NCBI RefSeq assembly: GCF_000020365.1
Contig: NC_012108.1
Span: forward strand, 1,054,001 to 1,118,000
Source of the DNA: Desulforapulum autotrophicum HRM2
GTDB lineage: Bacteria; Desulfobacterota; Desulfobacteria; Desulfobacterales; Desulfobacteraceae
Direction: 5' to 3'
Length of the DNA: 64,000 bases
Positions 42,881 through 53,411 of this stretch are shown piece by piece (positions within the stretch are counted from its first letter, which is position 1; every line of letters begins with the position of its first letter). The notes beneath the pieces were generated by a model, which was not told where the DNA came from, made no database searches, and was given only the letters and a program-made list of their open reading frames with translations. The position numbers and the translations under genes are program-made.

Positions 42881-45277
42881 TTAATTGGTTAATGTTGCGT
42901 TATCGAGTGTTTTGTCTCCGGGAAAAATGCCGATTGTCAGTGTTTCGGGTTTTGGAAGATTAAGTCCCAAGGTCTCCTTGATAAGGTCCTCTACAGTGTG
43001 AATCGTTACAAATGTCAACTGCTCCTTTACATCTTCAGGGATATCATTAAGATCTTTCTCGTTCTCCTCCGGCAATAGGATTTTCTTGATCCCCGCACGA
43101 TGGGCTGCCAGAACTTTTTCCTTGATGCCACCGATGGGCAAAACTCGACCTCTCAGGGTGATTTCTCCGGTCATGGCGAGCTTTGGATTAATTTTCCGGC
43201 CCATTATGAGCGAAGCGATTGATGTAAACATGACGACGCCAGCTGATGGACCGTCTTTAGGCATTGCACCTGCCGGTACGTGTATGTGAAGATCTTTTTT
43301 CTCAAAGTCAAAATCCGGTAATGCAAAAGCCAACCTGGATCTGAATAAACTCAGTGATATTGTGGCCGATTCTTTCATCACATCACCCAGTTGACCGGTT
43401 AATGTAAGCTTACCGTTTCCGGGCATATGCGTTGCCTCAATGAAAAGGATTTCGCCGCCCATGGGGGTCCAGGCAAGTCCGGTAACAACCCCCGGAGGGT
43501 TATCCATTTGTGCCACATCGTGTCTTATTACAGGATTGCCCAGAATTTCTTCAAGTGAATCCTGGGTCACCTTGTAGGGCAGTTGTGTTGTTCCTGATAC
43601 AATTTTTTCAGAGACAACCCGGGCCACCTTGGCCAGTTGATTCCGAAGACCTCGAACGCCGGCTTCAACCGTATATTTGTCAATGATTGCCTTTAGTGCA
43701 TCATCATCAATTTCAAGCTGGGAATTCTTAATTCCATGTTCTTCAAGAACAAGTTTCATCAGGTGATCTTTTCCAATATGAAATTTTTCATTTTCGGTAT
43801 AACCAGTCAGTTCAATTACTTCCATTCTGTCTAAAAGCGGGCCTGGAATTCCCCTTCTGCTGTTTGCTGTGGCAACAAAAAACACATCTGAAAGATCATA
43901 GGGAACCTCAAGGTAGTGATCAGAGAATGTATTATTCTGCTCCGGATCAAGAACTTCCAACAATGCACTGGATGGATCTCCTTGGAATGCTGAAACAAGT
44001 TTGTCTACTTCATCCAGGACAAAAACTGGATTTCTTTCACCGGCTTTTTTAATTCCCTGAATAATTCTTCCTGGAAGGGCACCGACATAGGTTCTTCTGT
44101 GCCCTCTTATTTCGGCTTCATCCCTGACCCCACCAAGACTGATACGGACATATTTTCTGTTCAAGGCCTCTGAAATACTCTTTCCAAGACTGGTTTTCCC
44201 TGTTCCCGGAGGGCCTACAAGCAGCAGAATGGAGCCTTGTTTTTCTTTTTTCAGTTTCATCACGGACAGGTGTTGGATGATACGTTCTTTTATTTTTTTC
44301 TGTCCATAATGATGGGTCTCAAGTAACTGGGACGCTTTTTCAATATCAATATCTTTTTGAGTTGTAATGCCCCATGGAAGCGCCACAAGAAGGTCAAGAT
44401 AATTTTTTATGGTGCCTGTCTCGTGACTTCCCTGTCCCTGTTCATTTAATTTTGAAAGTTCGTCCAAAGCAACCTGCTCAATTTCTTCGGGCATATCTGC
44501 ATCTTCAATCAGCTGGGCATAATCTTTTTTTCCAGCAGATTTGGGGGCGTCCTCGCCTAGTTCCTTACGGATGTTTTTCAACTGTTCTTTTAAAAACGAT
44601 TTTCTGTAGTTCTTATTGGCCTGATCTGAGAACTTTTGTGCCATTTCGATCTGAAGTATTACGGACTCTTTGTGTTGGAGGAGAATGTCCATGAATAGAA
44701 TGCCCCTCTCCTTTAACGAGTCAATTTCCAGAAGTTGCTGTTTCTCTTTTAGTGAAATGTTTATAAACGGAAGAATGTATCCCATTAGTTGCGGAATCCT
44801 ATCCATTTGTTTGATCTCTTTGATATAGGGCTCGGATCCTTTAAAATGGGTGCTTAATTCATAGGCGATTTTTTTGATGTACTCCATCATCTGTTCCTGG
44901 CTTTTTGAATCCATATCAATCTGGTCCGGTGCCTGGACATACACCGCTAGGACTTTACCGTTTGTCATTCTGATGGATTCAATGGTGACTCTGTTAAGCA
45001 CCTTTACATCGAAAAGGTCATGATCGTCCCTGGATGTTCGGGATTTTAATTGAATCTCTGTACCCATGGAAAAGAACATTTCCCTGTCTGGACTATCCTT
45101 CTTAAATCCTTCTTTCACAGAAATTGCAATGGCCCTGTCGTTTCCCTGATCCATTCGAGTGTTTAATATTTTACCCAGATTCTTGCTGACACTGATCTGG
45201 GCTTGTGTTTCTGGAAATAATACGGTTTGTGTCAACGGTATGACAATCAGTTCAGGGGTTACATATGTTGAATCCAT
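42881..45277 (-). CDS. lon: ATP-dependent protease Lon
   Basis: The 798-residue protein has the N-terminal LAN domain ([20 protein letters not shown]), the AAA module with Walker [10 protein letters not shown] and Walker [10 protein letters not shown], and the protease domain with catalytic Ser in [12 protein letters not shown] and Lys in [12 protein letters not shown]. It degrades misfolded and regulatory proteins in the cytoplasm. I start at ATG 45277 (GGAG 7 nt upstream); the longer reading runs into the ~88-bp repeat and is not coding. The repeat supplies most of its leader. Confidence 0.95.
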   Translation of the reverse strand: MDSTYVTPELIVIPLTQTVLFPETQAQISVSKNLGKILNTRMDQGNDRAIAISVKEGFKKDSPDREMFFSMGTEIQLKSRTSRDDHDLFDVKVLNRVTIESIRMTNGKVLAVYVQAPDQIDMDSKSQEQMMEYIKKIAYELSTHFKGSEPYIKEIKQMDRIPQLMGYILPFINISLKEKQQLLEIDSLKERGILFMDILLQHKESVILQIEMAQKFSDQANKNYRKSFLKEQLKNIRKELGEDAPKSAGKKDYAQLIEDADMPEEIEQVALDELSKLNEQGQGSHETGTIKNYLDLLVALPWGITTQKDIDIEKASQLLETHHYGQKKIKERIIQHLSVMKLKKEKQGSILLLVGPPGTGKTSLGKSISEALNRKYVRISLGGVRDEAEIRGHRRTYVGALPGRIIQGIKKAGERNPVFVLDEVDKLVSAFQGDPSSALLEVLDPEQNNTFSDHYLEVPYDLSDVFFVATANSRRGIPGPLLDRMEVIELTGYTENEKFHIGKDHLMKLVLEEHGIKNSQLEIDDDALKAIIDKYTVEAGVRGLRNQLAKVARVVSEKIVSGTTQLPYKVTQDSLEEILGNPVIRHDVAQMDNPPGVVTGLAWTPMGGEILFIEATHMPGNGKLTLTGQLGDVMKESATISLSLFRSRLAFALPDFDFEKKDLHIHVPAGAMPKDGPSAGVVMFTSIASLIMGRKINPKLAMTGEITLRGRVLPIGGIKEKVLAAHRAGIKKILLPEENEKDLNDIPEDVKEQLTFVTIHTVEDLIKETLGLNLPKPETLTIGIFPGDKTLDNATLTN

Positions 45278-45290
45278 TTTGTTCTCCTTT

Positions 45291-45385
45291 TTATATGAAG
45301 CGCTCACCGAAGCGTTGCAAACAGAGGCGTGTATCATTCGCTGTAGCCGAGATCCGAGACCATGCTCCAGACGTGCCGGTTATAT
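45291..45385 (-). repeat. ~88-bp two-hairpin intergenic repeat in the lon leader
   Basis: On the minus strand it begins ATAACCGGCACGTCTGGAGC, contains AGCGAATGATACACGCC and GCAACGCTTCGGTGAGCG, and ends CTTCATATAAAAAGGAG, so its 3' end merges with the lon ribosome site. The first hairpin is partly changed. Confidence 0.8.
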
Positions 45386-45430
45386 CAATCCAAATCCAGT
45401 TGGATTATTATATGATAGGCACTATTTAAT

Positions 45431-45449
45431 TTAGTTCAATGCAAACTAA
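45431..45449. promoter_or_regulatory. Inverted-repeat operator candidate between lon and marR
   Basis: TTAGTT and AACTAA flank CAATGCA, about 100 bp before the marR start. MarR proteins usually bind such short palindromes next to their own gene. Confidence 0.35.
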
Positions 45450-45551
45450 CAATAAAATGTTTTGGATTCTAAAAAATACGTTCCAATAAAATCAGGAATA
45501 TCTGTTTTAAGACCCTTAAAAACCTCGAAATAGAAGGCTTTATATTGACAA

Positions 45552-46022
45552 ATGCATTTAAATAAATTAGTAAGTAATGAACAAACTATTACAGATGAGA
45601 TTGGGTTTATTTTGAAAAGAGAATTAATCTACGAATCCGTTAGAAAGTTCAACAGCCTGGGACATGAGTGTAATTTACAACTCTCAGATAAACTTGGAAT
45701 GTCCAAGCTTCAATTAAATCAACTGCACTATTTGAAGATAATTGACAGAACAATTGATATAACCTTTGGAAAATTTGCTGATATTTTAAACGTAACAAAA
45801 CCATCTGTTACTGAGATTGTTAATAAACTGATTAAATTGGATTGTGTTGAAAAAATGCAATGCCCTAGGGATAAACGTATTTTTTATATCAGGCTCACTG
45901 AAAAAGGTCGTAATATCGCACAGTTACAATACTTGTCTGAGCAACGAGTGGTTGATATCATTTTAAGTAACTTTAACGAGGAAGAGGTTGTCACCTTTAT
46001 TAAATTAATAAACAAATTATGA
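45552..46022 (+). CDS. MarR family transcriptional regulator
   Basis: The 156-residue protein has a winged helix-turn-helix of MarR type: ITFGKFADILNVTKPSVTEI, VNKLIKLDCVEKMQCPRDKR and FYIRLTEKGRNIA. It would act as a dimer on a palindrome. Its region is A/T-rich compared with the flanks, which could mean transfer. It is divergent from lon and convergent with an EamA transporter gene that could be its target. Confidence 0.85.
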   Translation: MHLNKLVSNEQTITDEIGFILKRELIYESVRKFNSLGHECNLQLSDKLGMSKLQLNQLHYLKIIDRTIDITFGKFADILNVTKPSVTEIVNKLIKLDCVEKMQCPRDKRIFYIRLTEKGRNIAQLQYLSEQRVVDIILSNFNEEEVVTFIKLINKL

Positions 46023-46106
46023 AAATAAAAACTTCCAATCAGAATATCCCCCCACAGGCCTTGTTTTTTAAGCCTTATTCCGGAAAGATTTATTCCAATC
46101 ATGGCC

Positions 46107-47063
46107 CTAATCTCTATTCTTGACCCTTGCACATAATCCCTGGGGCTTTTTTACCTTTCGGATGGTCAGGTAAATGTTGGCGCCAAAGATCAGAAAAGCC
46201 CCCACCCATCCCAATGGTGAGAGGGGCAGATCATAGGGGAGAAAAATTCCCAGAACCGCAGCCATCAAAATTCTTGTGGACGAGATAATGCCGCTTTCCA
46301 ATGCGGTCACGTATTTGTTCCCGATGGTGAGGAGGTATTGTCCGGCCACCCCCAATATGGAACAGATAAAGAGGTAATAAAATTGGTTTCCATCGGGCAT
46401 GGTGATTTTTCCATGGAAGAGGGTGTAGGTAAAGAATGTGCCTGCTCCGAATACGAAAAAAAGGATGGTGTCGGAATCGTGGTCCCGCCTGAGCAGATTA
46501 AGGTAGATAATGGCCACAGATGCCCAAATCCCGGACATCAATCCCCACAGGTTCTGTATGTCAATGGTGAAACCGTTGCCGGACAGGATCATCCAGACCC
46601 CGGCAAATGAGACGACTGAGATGATAATAGCCATGGGATCCCGCTGGTCCCTGATCATAAACCATGAGATAATGGCGATGAAAATGGGGTAGGTCATGTT
46701 CAGGACATTGGCTGTTGAAGCACCGGTTTTTTCGACGGCAGTGTAAAAGCAGAGTACCGCAAACAGGTTAGCCACGACCCTCCCGAAAAGAAAGTGCCAG
46801 TTTTTGGGGAGCGGTTTTTTTTTCTTCACCCCCATGATGGTCACAACGATTGCAAAGCCCAGCAGTAGTCTTCCGAAGAGGAATTCTTCAGGGGTGATGA
46901 TCGTTTCTGTTTTAGCTATCCTGATCACAAAGGTGGCCAGGTAGAAGCAGATGGCGGACCCGAATATCATCAGGATGCCCGTTAGTTCACGGGTGGAATA
47001 GTTTAATATCGATGGGTTTGATGAACCGCGGTCGCTATTTTTTGCGGCTGATTGTATTGTCAT
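46107..47063 (-). CDS. EamA/DMT family transporter
   Basis: The 318-residue protein has ten hydrophobic segments and two EamA repeats (FLFGRLLLGFAIVV; FYTAVEKTGASTANVLNMTY; ILMAAVLGIFLPYDLPLSPL). Members export metabolites or drugs across the inner membrane. The substrate is unknown. A 49-codon frame ends 7 bp before its start and may be part of the same operon. Confidence 0.85.
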   Translation of the reverse strand: MTIQSAAKNSDRGSSNPSILNYSTRELTGILMIFGSAICFYLATFVIRIAKTETIITPEEFLFGRLLLGFAIVVTIMGVKKKKPLPKNWHFLFGRVVANLFAVLCFYTAVEKTGASTANVLNMTYPIFIAIISWFMIRDQRDPMAIIISVVSFAGVWMILSGNGFTIDIQNLWGLMSGIWASVAIIYLNLLRRDHDSDTILFFVFGAGTFFTYTLFHGKITMPDGNQFYYLFICSILGVAGQYLLTIGNKYVTALESGIISSTRILMAAVLGIFLPYDLPLSPLGWVGAFLIFGANIYLTIRKVKKPQGLCARVKNRD

Positions 47064-47070
47064 GGTGCCC

Positions 47071-47220
47071 TTAAATTTTATAAATGTACACCTTTTTCCA
47101 TGAGAAGGGAAGGGCGATAGATCTTGAGGGTTCGCTGTTCAAGGCGTCTGAAACCCGCCTCCATCCCCCTTGGTCCGGTTGTATCGCCCCTGGCTTGATC
47201 TCATACATGATTTTGTCCAT
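47071..47220 (-). CDS. Possible 49-aa protein between broken chrA and the EamA gene
   Basis: ATG 47220 follows AAAGGAG by 4 nt, a strong ribosome site. The frame reads MDKIMYEIKPGAIQPDQGGW and ends in KKVYIYKI at 47071-47073. The strong site and tight spacing on both sides (16 bp and 7 bp) speak for translation. I recognise no family. Confidence 0.4.
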   Translation of the reverse strand: MDKIMYEIKPGAIQPDQGGWRRVSDALNSEPSRSIALPFSWKKVYIYKI

Positions 47221-47236
47221 GATTCTCCTTTCTGTC

Positions 47237-48108
47237 CTATAAAATAAACAGTTGCCAGACTATCCCTGCAACTGCGCCCAATGGTACCATATACTGAAGG
47301 GGAAAGTGATACTTCTGCAGCAGTAACAACGAGATGGCAGCAGATATCAGGGCAAAGAAATCAAACCCCTGGCCATTGGGTAAAATCACCTTGTAGCCAA
47401 ACCAGACCGCAAGGTTGAGCACCACGCCGACAACCGCTGCGGTTACTCCGGTCAAGGCTGCCTGGAGACGCTTATTTCCCCCCATGGCTTCGATAAACGG
47501 GGCACCTGCAAAGATAAAGAAAAAACAGGGTAGAAAAGTCATATAGGTCGTTATCAGGGCACCCAGAATACCAGCGGTCAAAGGCGTAAGCCCCCCTGGC
47601 AGACTCCATGCCCCGATAAAATTCACATACTGATGACCATGATCAGCGGTCCCGGGGTTGATTCTGCAAACCCATAAAGCAATGCATGCTTGAGCGCCTT
47701 TTTCCCGATGCGCAATACTGCCTCGATGACAACCGCTACCACCACCGGCTGGATGCCATAAAACGCTGCGGCCACTGCCGGGATATCAATGTGGGCTACG
47801 GCAAGGTAACTGAGAAAAAGCATGACAAATATGGAGGGGATGACAAACAGGGTGCCAGCGGGAATGCCGCCAAGGGTGCTGTGCATCCGCCAGCCGATAT
47901 AGGTTGCCAGTTGCTGGGCCTCGGCCCCGGGCAACAGCATGCAGAAATTGAGGGCCCGTAAAAACTGGTTCTCGCTGACCCAGTTTTGGCGTACCACCAC
48001 TTCCGGGTGCATGATGGCAATCTGGCCTGCCGGACCCCCAAAGCTGATGAACCGCAGCTTGGTCCAGAATTTCAATGCGTCCTTGAACGGAATCTCTGAA
48101 GCCTTCAT
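47237..48108 (-). pseudogene. chrA: Chromate transporter chrA, broken by deletion and frameshift
   Basis: The first CHR half is present (FISFGGPAGQIAIMHPEVV; LPGAEAQQLATYIGWRMHS). After RIGKKALKH the reading jumps straight to ALLYGFAESTPGPLIMV, which belongs to the second CHR half, so roughly 100 residues are missing. Just after that a base is lost (near 47628-47637). The rest (QYVNFIGAWSLPGG; FLPCFFFIFAGAPFIEAMGG) is in another frame. Intact ChrA exports chromate with protons. This copy cannot make a full protein. Confidence 0.85.
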
Positions 48109-48109
48109 T

Positions 48110-48380
48110 TTAATCAGGTCTCCTTGATGGATCGTGTATTGATATGTCTTTGCCGAAAACAGCAAATCCCAGGGTGCCGATCACGGCGAACACAAAGGCT
48201 GTTACGAGGTTTGCCCGGGGACTGATTTGCCATAAAAATGCCCCGCCCAGGGCCGCAACCGATACAACGATATCCCGGATAAGATAATAAAGACCGAACA
48301 TGCCGGACTTGCAATGGTCCGGTGCCAGGTCCATGATCAAAGACTTCCGGGTCGGTTCAAATTCCTGCCTTTGATCCGTG
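48110..48380 (-). pseudogene. C-terminal fragment of an MFS transporter
   Basis: The frame reads QEFEPTRKSLIMDLAPDHCK, SGMFGLYYLIRDIVVSVAAL and FLWQISPRANLVTAFVFAVI, the last two membrane segments of a major facilitator. A stop lies just upstream in frame at about 48385, so the front two thirds are missing. It ends 2 bp before the chrA relic. Confidence 0.75.
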
Positions 48381-48411
48381 ATTTACTCCTTACGGCCGGG
48401 CAGTCGTCTGA

Positions 48412-50229
48412 TTACAAATTATCGGTTTCGTCCACGGTGGCGATGTAGCTTTTAATGCAGTGGTCCCCGGCGGGAATCGGTACCAGGTCCTCTCCCTTTG
48501 CTGCAAGTCCCTTTACATAATTAACAAAGGAGAGGGCATAGTCGAGGTAGGTGTCTGTTCCCTCACCCCGTTGCGCCTGTACCGTGGCAAAGGTGGTATA
48601 ACCGTCACGGCCTTTTGCAGTGTAATTATTGGTAACCACCACGTACAGGGTATCGTTCTGCAGGCTGGAATAGGTGTCTGTGTGCCGGTCCTTGACCTCA
48701 AGATTGGATACGCGGCTTCCAAATGGCTGGTTGGCATCCACATCATATTTAAGGGGATAGCTGTAGGGGAAGGAACCAGTGGAACCGCCCTGGGCGATAT
48801 TATCTATGGCATCTTCCAGTACTGCCTTGATTTCAGAGCCATACATTTTAATTTCATACAAGGTATTGGAGAAGGGCAGCAAGGTATAGGCGGTGTCATA
48901 GGTGATCTCCCCCTGCATGATACTGATTCGAACACCTCCGGCGTTCTGGATGCAGATATCAGCGTTACCGTCCAGTTGGTAGAACGCCCTGGCGACAACC
49001 GGTGCGATGTGGCTGCCCAGGGGCAGGATTCTGCCGCTGTAATCATGGCCCGGCACCCTGCTGTGGGGCAGGGCTTCATCTGCCCTGCCAATGACGGTTT
49101 TACCCAGGGCATCCACCTGGGTGGAGTATGTGGAGATAATATCTGCCACGTATTCATCCTCGGCAACGGTATCGAGTTTGCTATCTGCGTCAATGACGGA
49201 CAGAACCGAAGTCAGTTCACCGGTTTCCAGGACGTAGGGTGCTCCCTGACTGTCTTTACGAACAAAGGATTTGCCCAGGATCAGGTGGGGCGTTCCAGAG
49301 CAGCTTTCCAGTTCATCACCGTTGAAGTATACGTCGAGTTCACCGAGCACTTTGCCGTATTCCCAGGCCTGGACCACACAGACTGTTTCCCCGTCCCGGT
49401 TTCGAACCCTGGTCGGATAGTCCCCCAGACTGTCCAGGCCATAGACCGTGAAATCTCCCAGCAATGTGTGGGAATCACCGTCAACGATAATGTCGATATC
49501 TGTGACCAGGGGGGCCAGGGCCTTCATATTTTTGTACCCGCAATGGCTGAGCAGGAGGATCTTCCGGATGCCTTGCTCCTTGAGCTCATCCACGGCTGCC
49601 TGGGTGGCGGCAACCTCCTCGTTAAAGGTGACCTCATTACTGGGCCTGGATGAATCCCTGGTTTTTCCGGCAATGGTCAACCCGATGATACCGATGGGTT
49701 CGCCGTCCACCTGGGTGATGACATAGGGAGAATAGAGCCCATCCAGAACATTTCCCGAGATCACCTCAATATTGGTGCTGACCAGGGGTGCATCAACCAT
49801 GGCGATGAAATTTGCCAGCCATTGATCACCGTTGTCGAATTCGTGATTGCCGATGGCCATGGCATCGAACCCCATGGCATTCATAATATCGGCATCCGCC
49901 TGACCATTGAACAAGGTATAGTAAAGGGTTCCCTGTACCGCATCACCGGCATGCAGCACCAGGTGATTTTTGTTCGTTTCGGCAAGTTCATTTATTTTGG
50001 ATGCCACCCTTGCCATGCCGCCGATTTCACATGTGGTTTTCACACCACCAAGGGTCAGGTCAATTTCAGACGGGTCCAGGTGTGAGTGGACATCGTTGAC
50101 GTGGAGGATTTTAAGGGCCAGCTTTGACTTGTCACCGCCGGTATTGCACCCTGGCGCAGCCAGCAATGTAAGGGTGAGCAATAAAAAGATGATGGGCTGT
50201 GCAGCATTTTTTAATTTGTTATATTTCAT
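48412..50229 (-). CDS. 5'-nucleotidase/UshA-type metallophosphatase lipoprotein
   Basis: The 605-residue protein has a lipoprotein signal ending LLAAPGC, then the metallophosphoesterase domain (LKILHVNDVHSHL; LHAGDAVQGTLYY; MAIGNHEFDNG; DIIVDGDSHT) and the C-terminal 5'-nucleotidase domain (CIQNAGGVRISIMQGE; GRDGYTTF). It would act in the periplasm, freeing nucleosides or splitting NAD as UshA/NadN do. The binding Cys places it on a membrane. It stands alone. Confidence 0.9.
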   Translation of the reverse strand: MKYNKLKNAAQPIIFLLLTLTLLAAPGCNTGGDKSKLALKILHVNDVHSHLDPSEIDLTLGGVKTTCEIGGMARVASKINELAETNKNHLVLHAGDAVQGTLYYTLFNGQADADIMNAMGFDAMAIGNHEFDNGDQWLANFIAMVDAPLVSTNIEVISGNVLDGLYSPYVITQVDGEPIGIIGLTIAGKTRDSSRPSNEVTFNEEVAATQAAVDELKEQGIRKILLLSHCGYKNMKALAPLVTDIDIIVDGDSHTLLGDFTVYGLDSLGDYPTRVRNRDGETVCVVQAWEYGKVLGELDVYFNGDELESCSGTPHLILGKSFVRKDSQGAPYVLETGELTSVLSVIDADSKLDTVAEDEYVADIISTYSTQVDALGKTVIGRADEALPHSRVPGHDYSGRILPLGSHIAPVVARAFYQLDGNADICIQNAGGVRISIMQGEITYDTAYTLLPFSNTLYEIKMYGSEIKAVLEDAIDNIAQGGSTGSFPYSYPLKYDVDANQPFGSRVSNLEVKDRHTDTYSSLQNDTLYVVVTNNYTAKGRDGYTTFATVQAQRGEGTDTYLDYALSFVNYVKGLAAKGEDLVPIPAGDHCIKSYIATVDETDNL

Positions 50230-50476
50230 ATCTCTCTCCTTACAAATTAAGCGGATGGACCCATATGGAGTTCACGCCTTGCCATGGTTTTTGGTGCATT
50301 TTTGGTGCATATGGATGGCTTCCAAATGAATCCGTATTTAACCATAACACAAATGTCATTTCAATTCCCAGGATCTTCAATGGTTGACCCATGGCCTCCC
50401 GTGATTGATAAAAGTACGATATTAGGGTAGGCTCTTTGTTATTTTTTGGTTGTTTTAAAGTTTGGGGTAAAGAGGG

Positions 50477-51535
50477 ATGGAATTACCCGGTCGGCAGGGA
50501 AAATTCATAATAATCGGGATGGTTTCAGCCCTGCTTTTTGGCGGGGCCACACCTGCCGGCAAGGCTTTGCTGGGGGGTGTTGAGCCCCAGGCCCTTGCAG
50601 GATTGCTATACCTTGGCGCTGCCCTGGGGGTGCTGCCCGTGGTCATGGGGGAACGGGCTTTCCAGTGGCCCTGGCACGCCGGTCGGAACACGTTTTTGCT
50701 CCTCGCAGGCGCCATTTTACTGGGAGGGATTCTTGGGCCGTTCCTGCTTTTGCTGGGATTGAAAATCGCCAGCTCAGGGTCTGTCTCCCTCTGGCTCAAT
50801 CTGGAGCTTGTGGCCACAGTTCTTCTTGGACATTTTGTGTTCCAGGAGAATCTTTCCCGGCGGGCATGGGTTGCGGCAGGGGGAACATTGATTGCTGCAA
50901 TGCTGCTGGCGGGGAACGATGCCGGTGGTTTTTTCCCCGGTCTATTGGTCTTTCTGGGATGCATCTGCTGGGGGTTTGACAATCATTTTACTGCGCTTAT
51001 CGACGGGATATCTCCGGCCCAGACCACCCTGTGGAAGGGAAGTGTTGCCGGTGTGTTCAACCTGGTTCTTGGGGGGGCTGTTGCCGGTGGCATCGGTAGC
51101 CCGGGCGTTGTTATTATGGCTTTACTGGTCGGGGTGGTCTCCTATGGGTGCAGTATCACACTCTATGTCATGGCTGCCCAGGGATTGGGAGCCGTTCGCA
51201 GCCAGATGGTCTTTTCGGTTGCGCCGTTTTTTGGTTTGCTGCTGTCAGTGACTGTTCTCGGTGAGACGTTCACCCATGTCCAGGCCGTTGCTGCACTCCT
51301 GATTGTGGTTTCTCTCTTTGTCCTTTTCAGTGAGCAGCATGTGCATAACCATCGCCACATTGCCATGTCCCATCAGCATAGCCACAGCCACGATGGGCTC
51401 CACCACAACCATGGGCATGAAGGCTTCGATCCGAAAGAGAGCCATGTGCACTGGCACGATCATGCCCCGGAAGAACATACCCACAAACACTGGCCGGATC
51501 TGCACCATCGCCATGATCATAAAAAAGAACCGTGA
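50477..51535 (+). CDS. EamA/DMT transporter with histidine-rich C-terminal tail
   Basis: The 352-residue protein has ten membrane segments in two EamA repeats up to about residue 285 (LLFGGATPAGKALLGG start; IASSGSVSLWLNLELVATVL; FFGLLLSVTVLGETFTHVQA). A ~65-residue tail follows, dense in His (HNHRHIAMSHQHSHSHDG; HVHWHDHAPEEHTHKHW). Such tails bind Zn, Ni or Co in metal transporters and chaperones, so metal efflux or sensing is likely but not shown. The 247-bp gap before it is divergent with the nucleotidase gene. Confidence 0.85.
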   Translation: MELPGRQGKFIIIGMVSALLFGGATPAGKALLGGVEPQALAGLLYLGAALGVLPVVMGERAFQWPWHAGRNTFLLLAGAILLGGILGPFLLLLGLKIASSGSVSLWLNLELVATVLLGHFVFQENLSRRAWVAAGGTLIAAMLLAGNDAGGFFPGLLVFLGCICWGFDNHFTALIDGISPAQTTLWKGSVAGVFNLVLGGAVAGGIGSPGVVIMALLVGVVSYGCSITLYVMAAQGLGAVRSQMVFSVAPFFGLLLSVTVLGETFTHVQAVAALLIVVSLFVLFSEQHVHNHRHIAMSHQHSHSHDGLHHNHGHEGFDPKESHVHWHDHAPEEHTHKHWPDLHHRHDHKKEP

Positions 51536-51560
51536 CGGAGATCAAAATGTAAACGTTGGT

Positions 51561-51797
51561 TCATTCTTTCACCAATGCAGGCAACGGACTTAATCTATTA
51601 TGAATGGCATGATGAATAAACGATAACTTTGTGCGTACTGATTGTGTTAACACAAATGGATAGGCGTCATCCAAACCCATGCTGCGATTTAATGAATCGA
51701 AGATCACGGAGAAATCCATCCAGGCATCTAAAATATTGGCAATGGGTGTTGAGTTGCCATGGGGTTTTAGCCCCGGTGACCAGACACATATTGACAA
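51561..51797 (-). pseudogene. C-terminal relic of a zinc-ribbon putative metallopeptidase
   Basis: The frame reads STPIANILDAWMDFSVIFDS, LNRSMGLDDAYPFVLTQSVR, TKLSFIHHAIH. This matches the end of the COG4307-type putative zinc metallopeptidases. The front ~250 residues with the HExxH motif are not found upstream. The following 51798-51940 has no gene. Confidence 0.6.
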
Positions 51798-51940
51798 TTT
51801 GCCAGATCAATACAGTTCATAAACATATTTAGTGTTTGAACGAAAGCTTATCCCTCTGCTCTGTGTTTGACGGTTACCCGAAAAAGTCGGGTAAAGAAAT
51901 AAACCTCTCTCGAACGATAAAAAACACATTAAACAACTAT

Positions 51941-52018
51941 ATCACAAAAGAGTATACTAAATACCCATAAATCACAAAAATGTATCTCATTTTACGTAAA
52001 AATACATAATTGTGATTT
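51941..52018. promoter_or_regulatory. Triple operator-like motif upstream of the nif promoter
   Basis: ATCACAAAAGAGTAT (51941), ATCACAAAAATGTAT (51971) and, on the minus strand, ATCACAATTATGTAT (52016-52002) are three copies of one motif. The last two form an inverted repeat spanning 51969-52018, with near-complementary 17-nt arms. The block ends ~110 bp before the sigma-54 promoter, where an activator or repressor would bind. It does not match the NifA site TGT-N10-ACA. Confidence 0.6.
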
Positions 52019-52126
52019 TTATTTGAGTCTTGTTTGTTTCTACAGCATTCTATGGAACCTTTTTTGTCTTTGAATATCAGTGTGTTGAAAATAAAATATC
52101 AAGATATATGTCGTTTTTTTATGGGG

Positions 52127-52142
52127 TGGCCTTTTAGTTGCA
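52127..52142 (+). promoter_or_regulatory. Sigma-54 (-24/-12) promoter of the nif operon
   Basis: TGGCCTTTTAGTTGCA has GG at 52128-52129 and GC at 52140-52141, the spacing required for RpoN. The GG, TTGC and A positions match consensus. Transcription would start near 52153, about 58 bp before nifH. Confidence 0.8.
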
Positions 52143-52192
52143 ATCTTAACCTGTCAAGCAATCGGGCGAGAGTGTTTATTACATTGATCTAA

Positions 52193-53032
<840 letters not shown>

Positions 53033-53060
53033 AACCATTTTTTAAAGGAAATGAACAACA

Positions 53061-53411
53061 ATGAAAATAATGATCAGATCAATTATCAGACCGGAGAAAA
53101 CCCATGATGTCATGGCTGCACTGATGGAAGCAGGATTCCCCGCCGTAACCCGAATGAGCGTTGCAGGGCGAGGAAAACAGCGGGGCATCAAAATCGGTGA
53201 AATCACCTATGATGAGATACCCAAGGAGATGCTCATCACAGTGGTGGATGAAAAGGCTAAAGAGTTTGTCCTTAATATCATCATGAAAACAGCCAAAACC
53301 AGTGAAAAAGGCGCCTTTGGAGACGGCAAGATTTTTGTCAGCCCCGTGGAGGAGATTTACACCATCAGTTCCGGGATCATGGAATCTTCCAAAGAAGAGG
53401 TGCCCGCATGA
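53061..53411 (+). CDS. nifI1: PII-family nitrogenase regulator NifI1
   Basis: The 116-residue protein is a PII-like trimer subunit: MIRSIIRPEKTHDVMAALME, FPAVTRMSVAGRGKQRGIKI (T-loop region), and GDGKIFVSPVEEIYTI. NifI1 with NifI2 binds NifDK and switches off activity when 2-oxoglutarate is low (known from Methanococcus). It overlaps nifI2 by 4 bp, so the two are made together. Confidence 0.95.
   Translation: MKIMIRSIIRPEKTHDVMAALMEAGFPAVTRMSVAGRGKQRGIKIGEITYDEIPKEMLITVVDEKAKEFVLNIIMKTAKTSEKGAFGDGKIFVSPVEEIYTISSGIMESSKEEVPA

Noticed and set aside
51830-52126. NifA upstream activator site TGT-N10-ACA before nifH
   Set aside because: No exact match with ten bases between the half sites was found; TGTTTGTTTCTACA has only eight.
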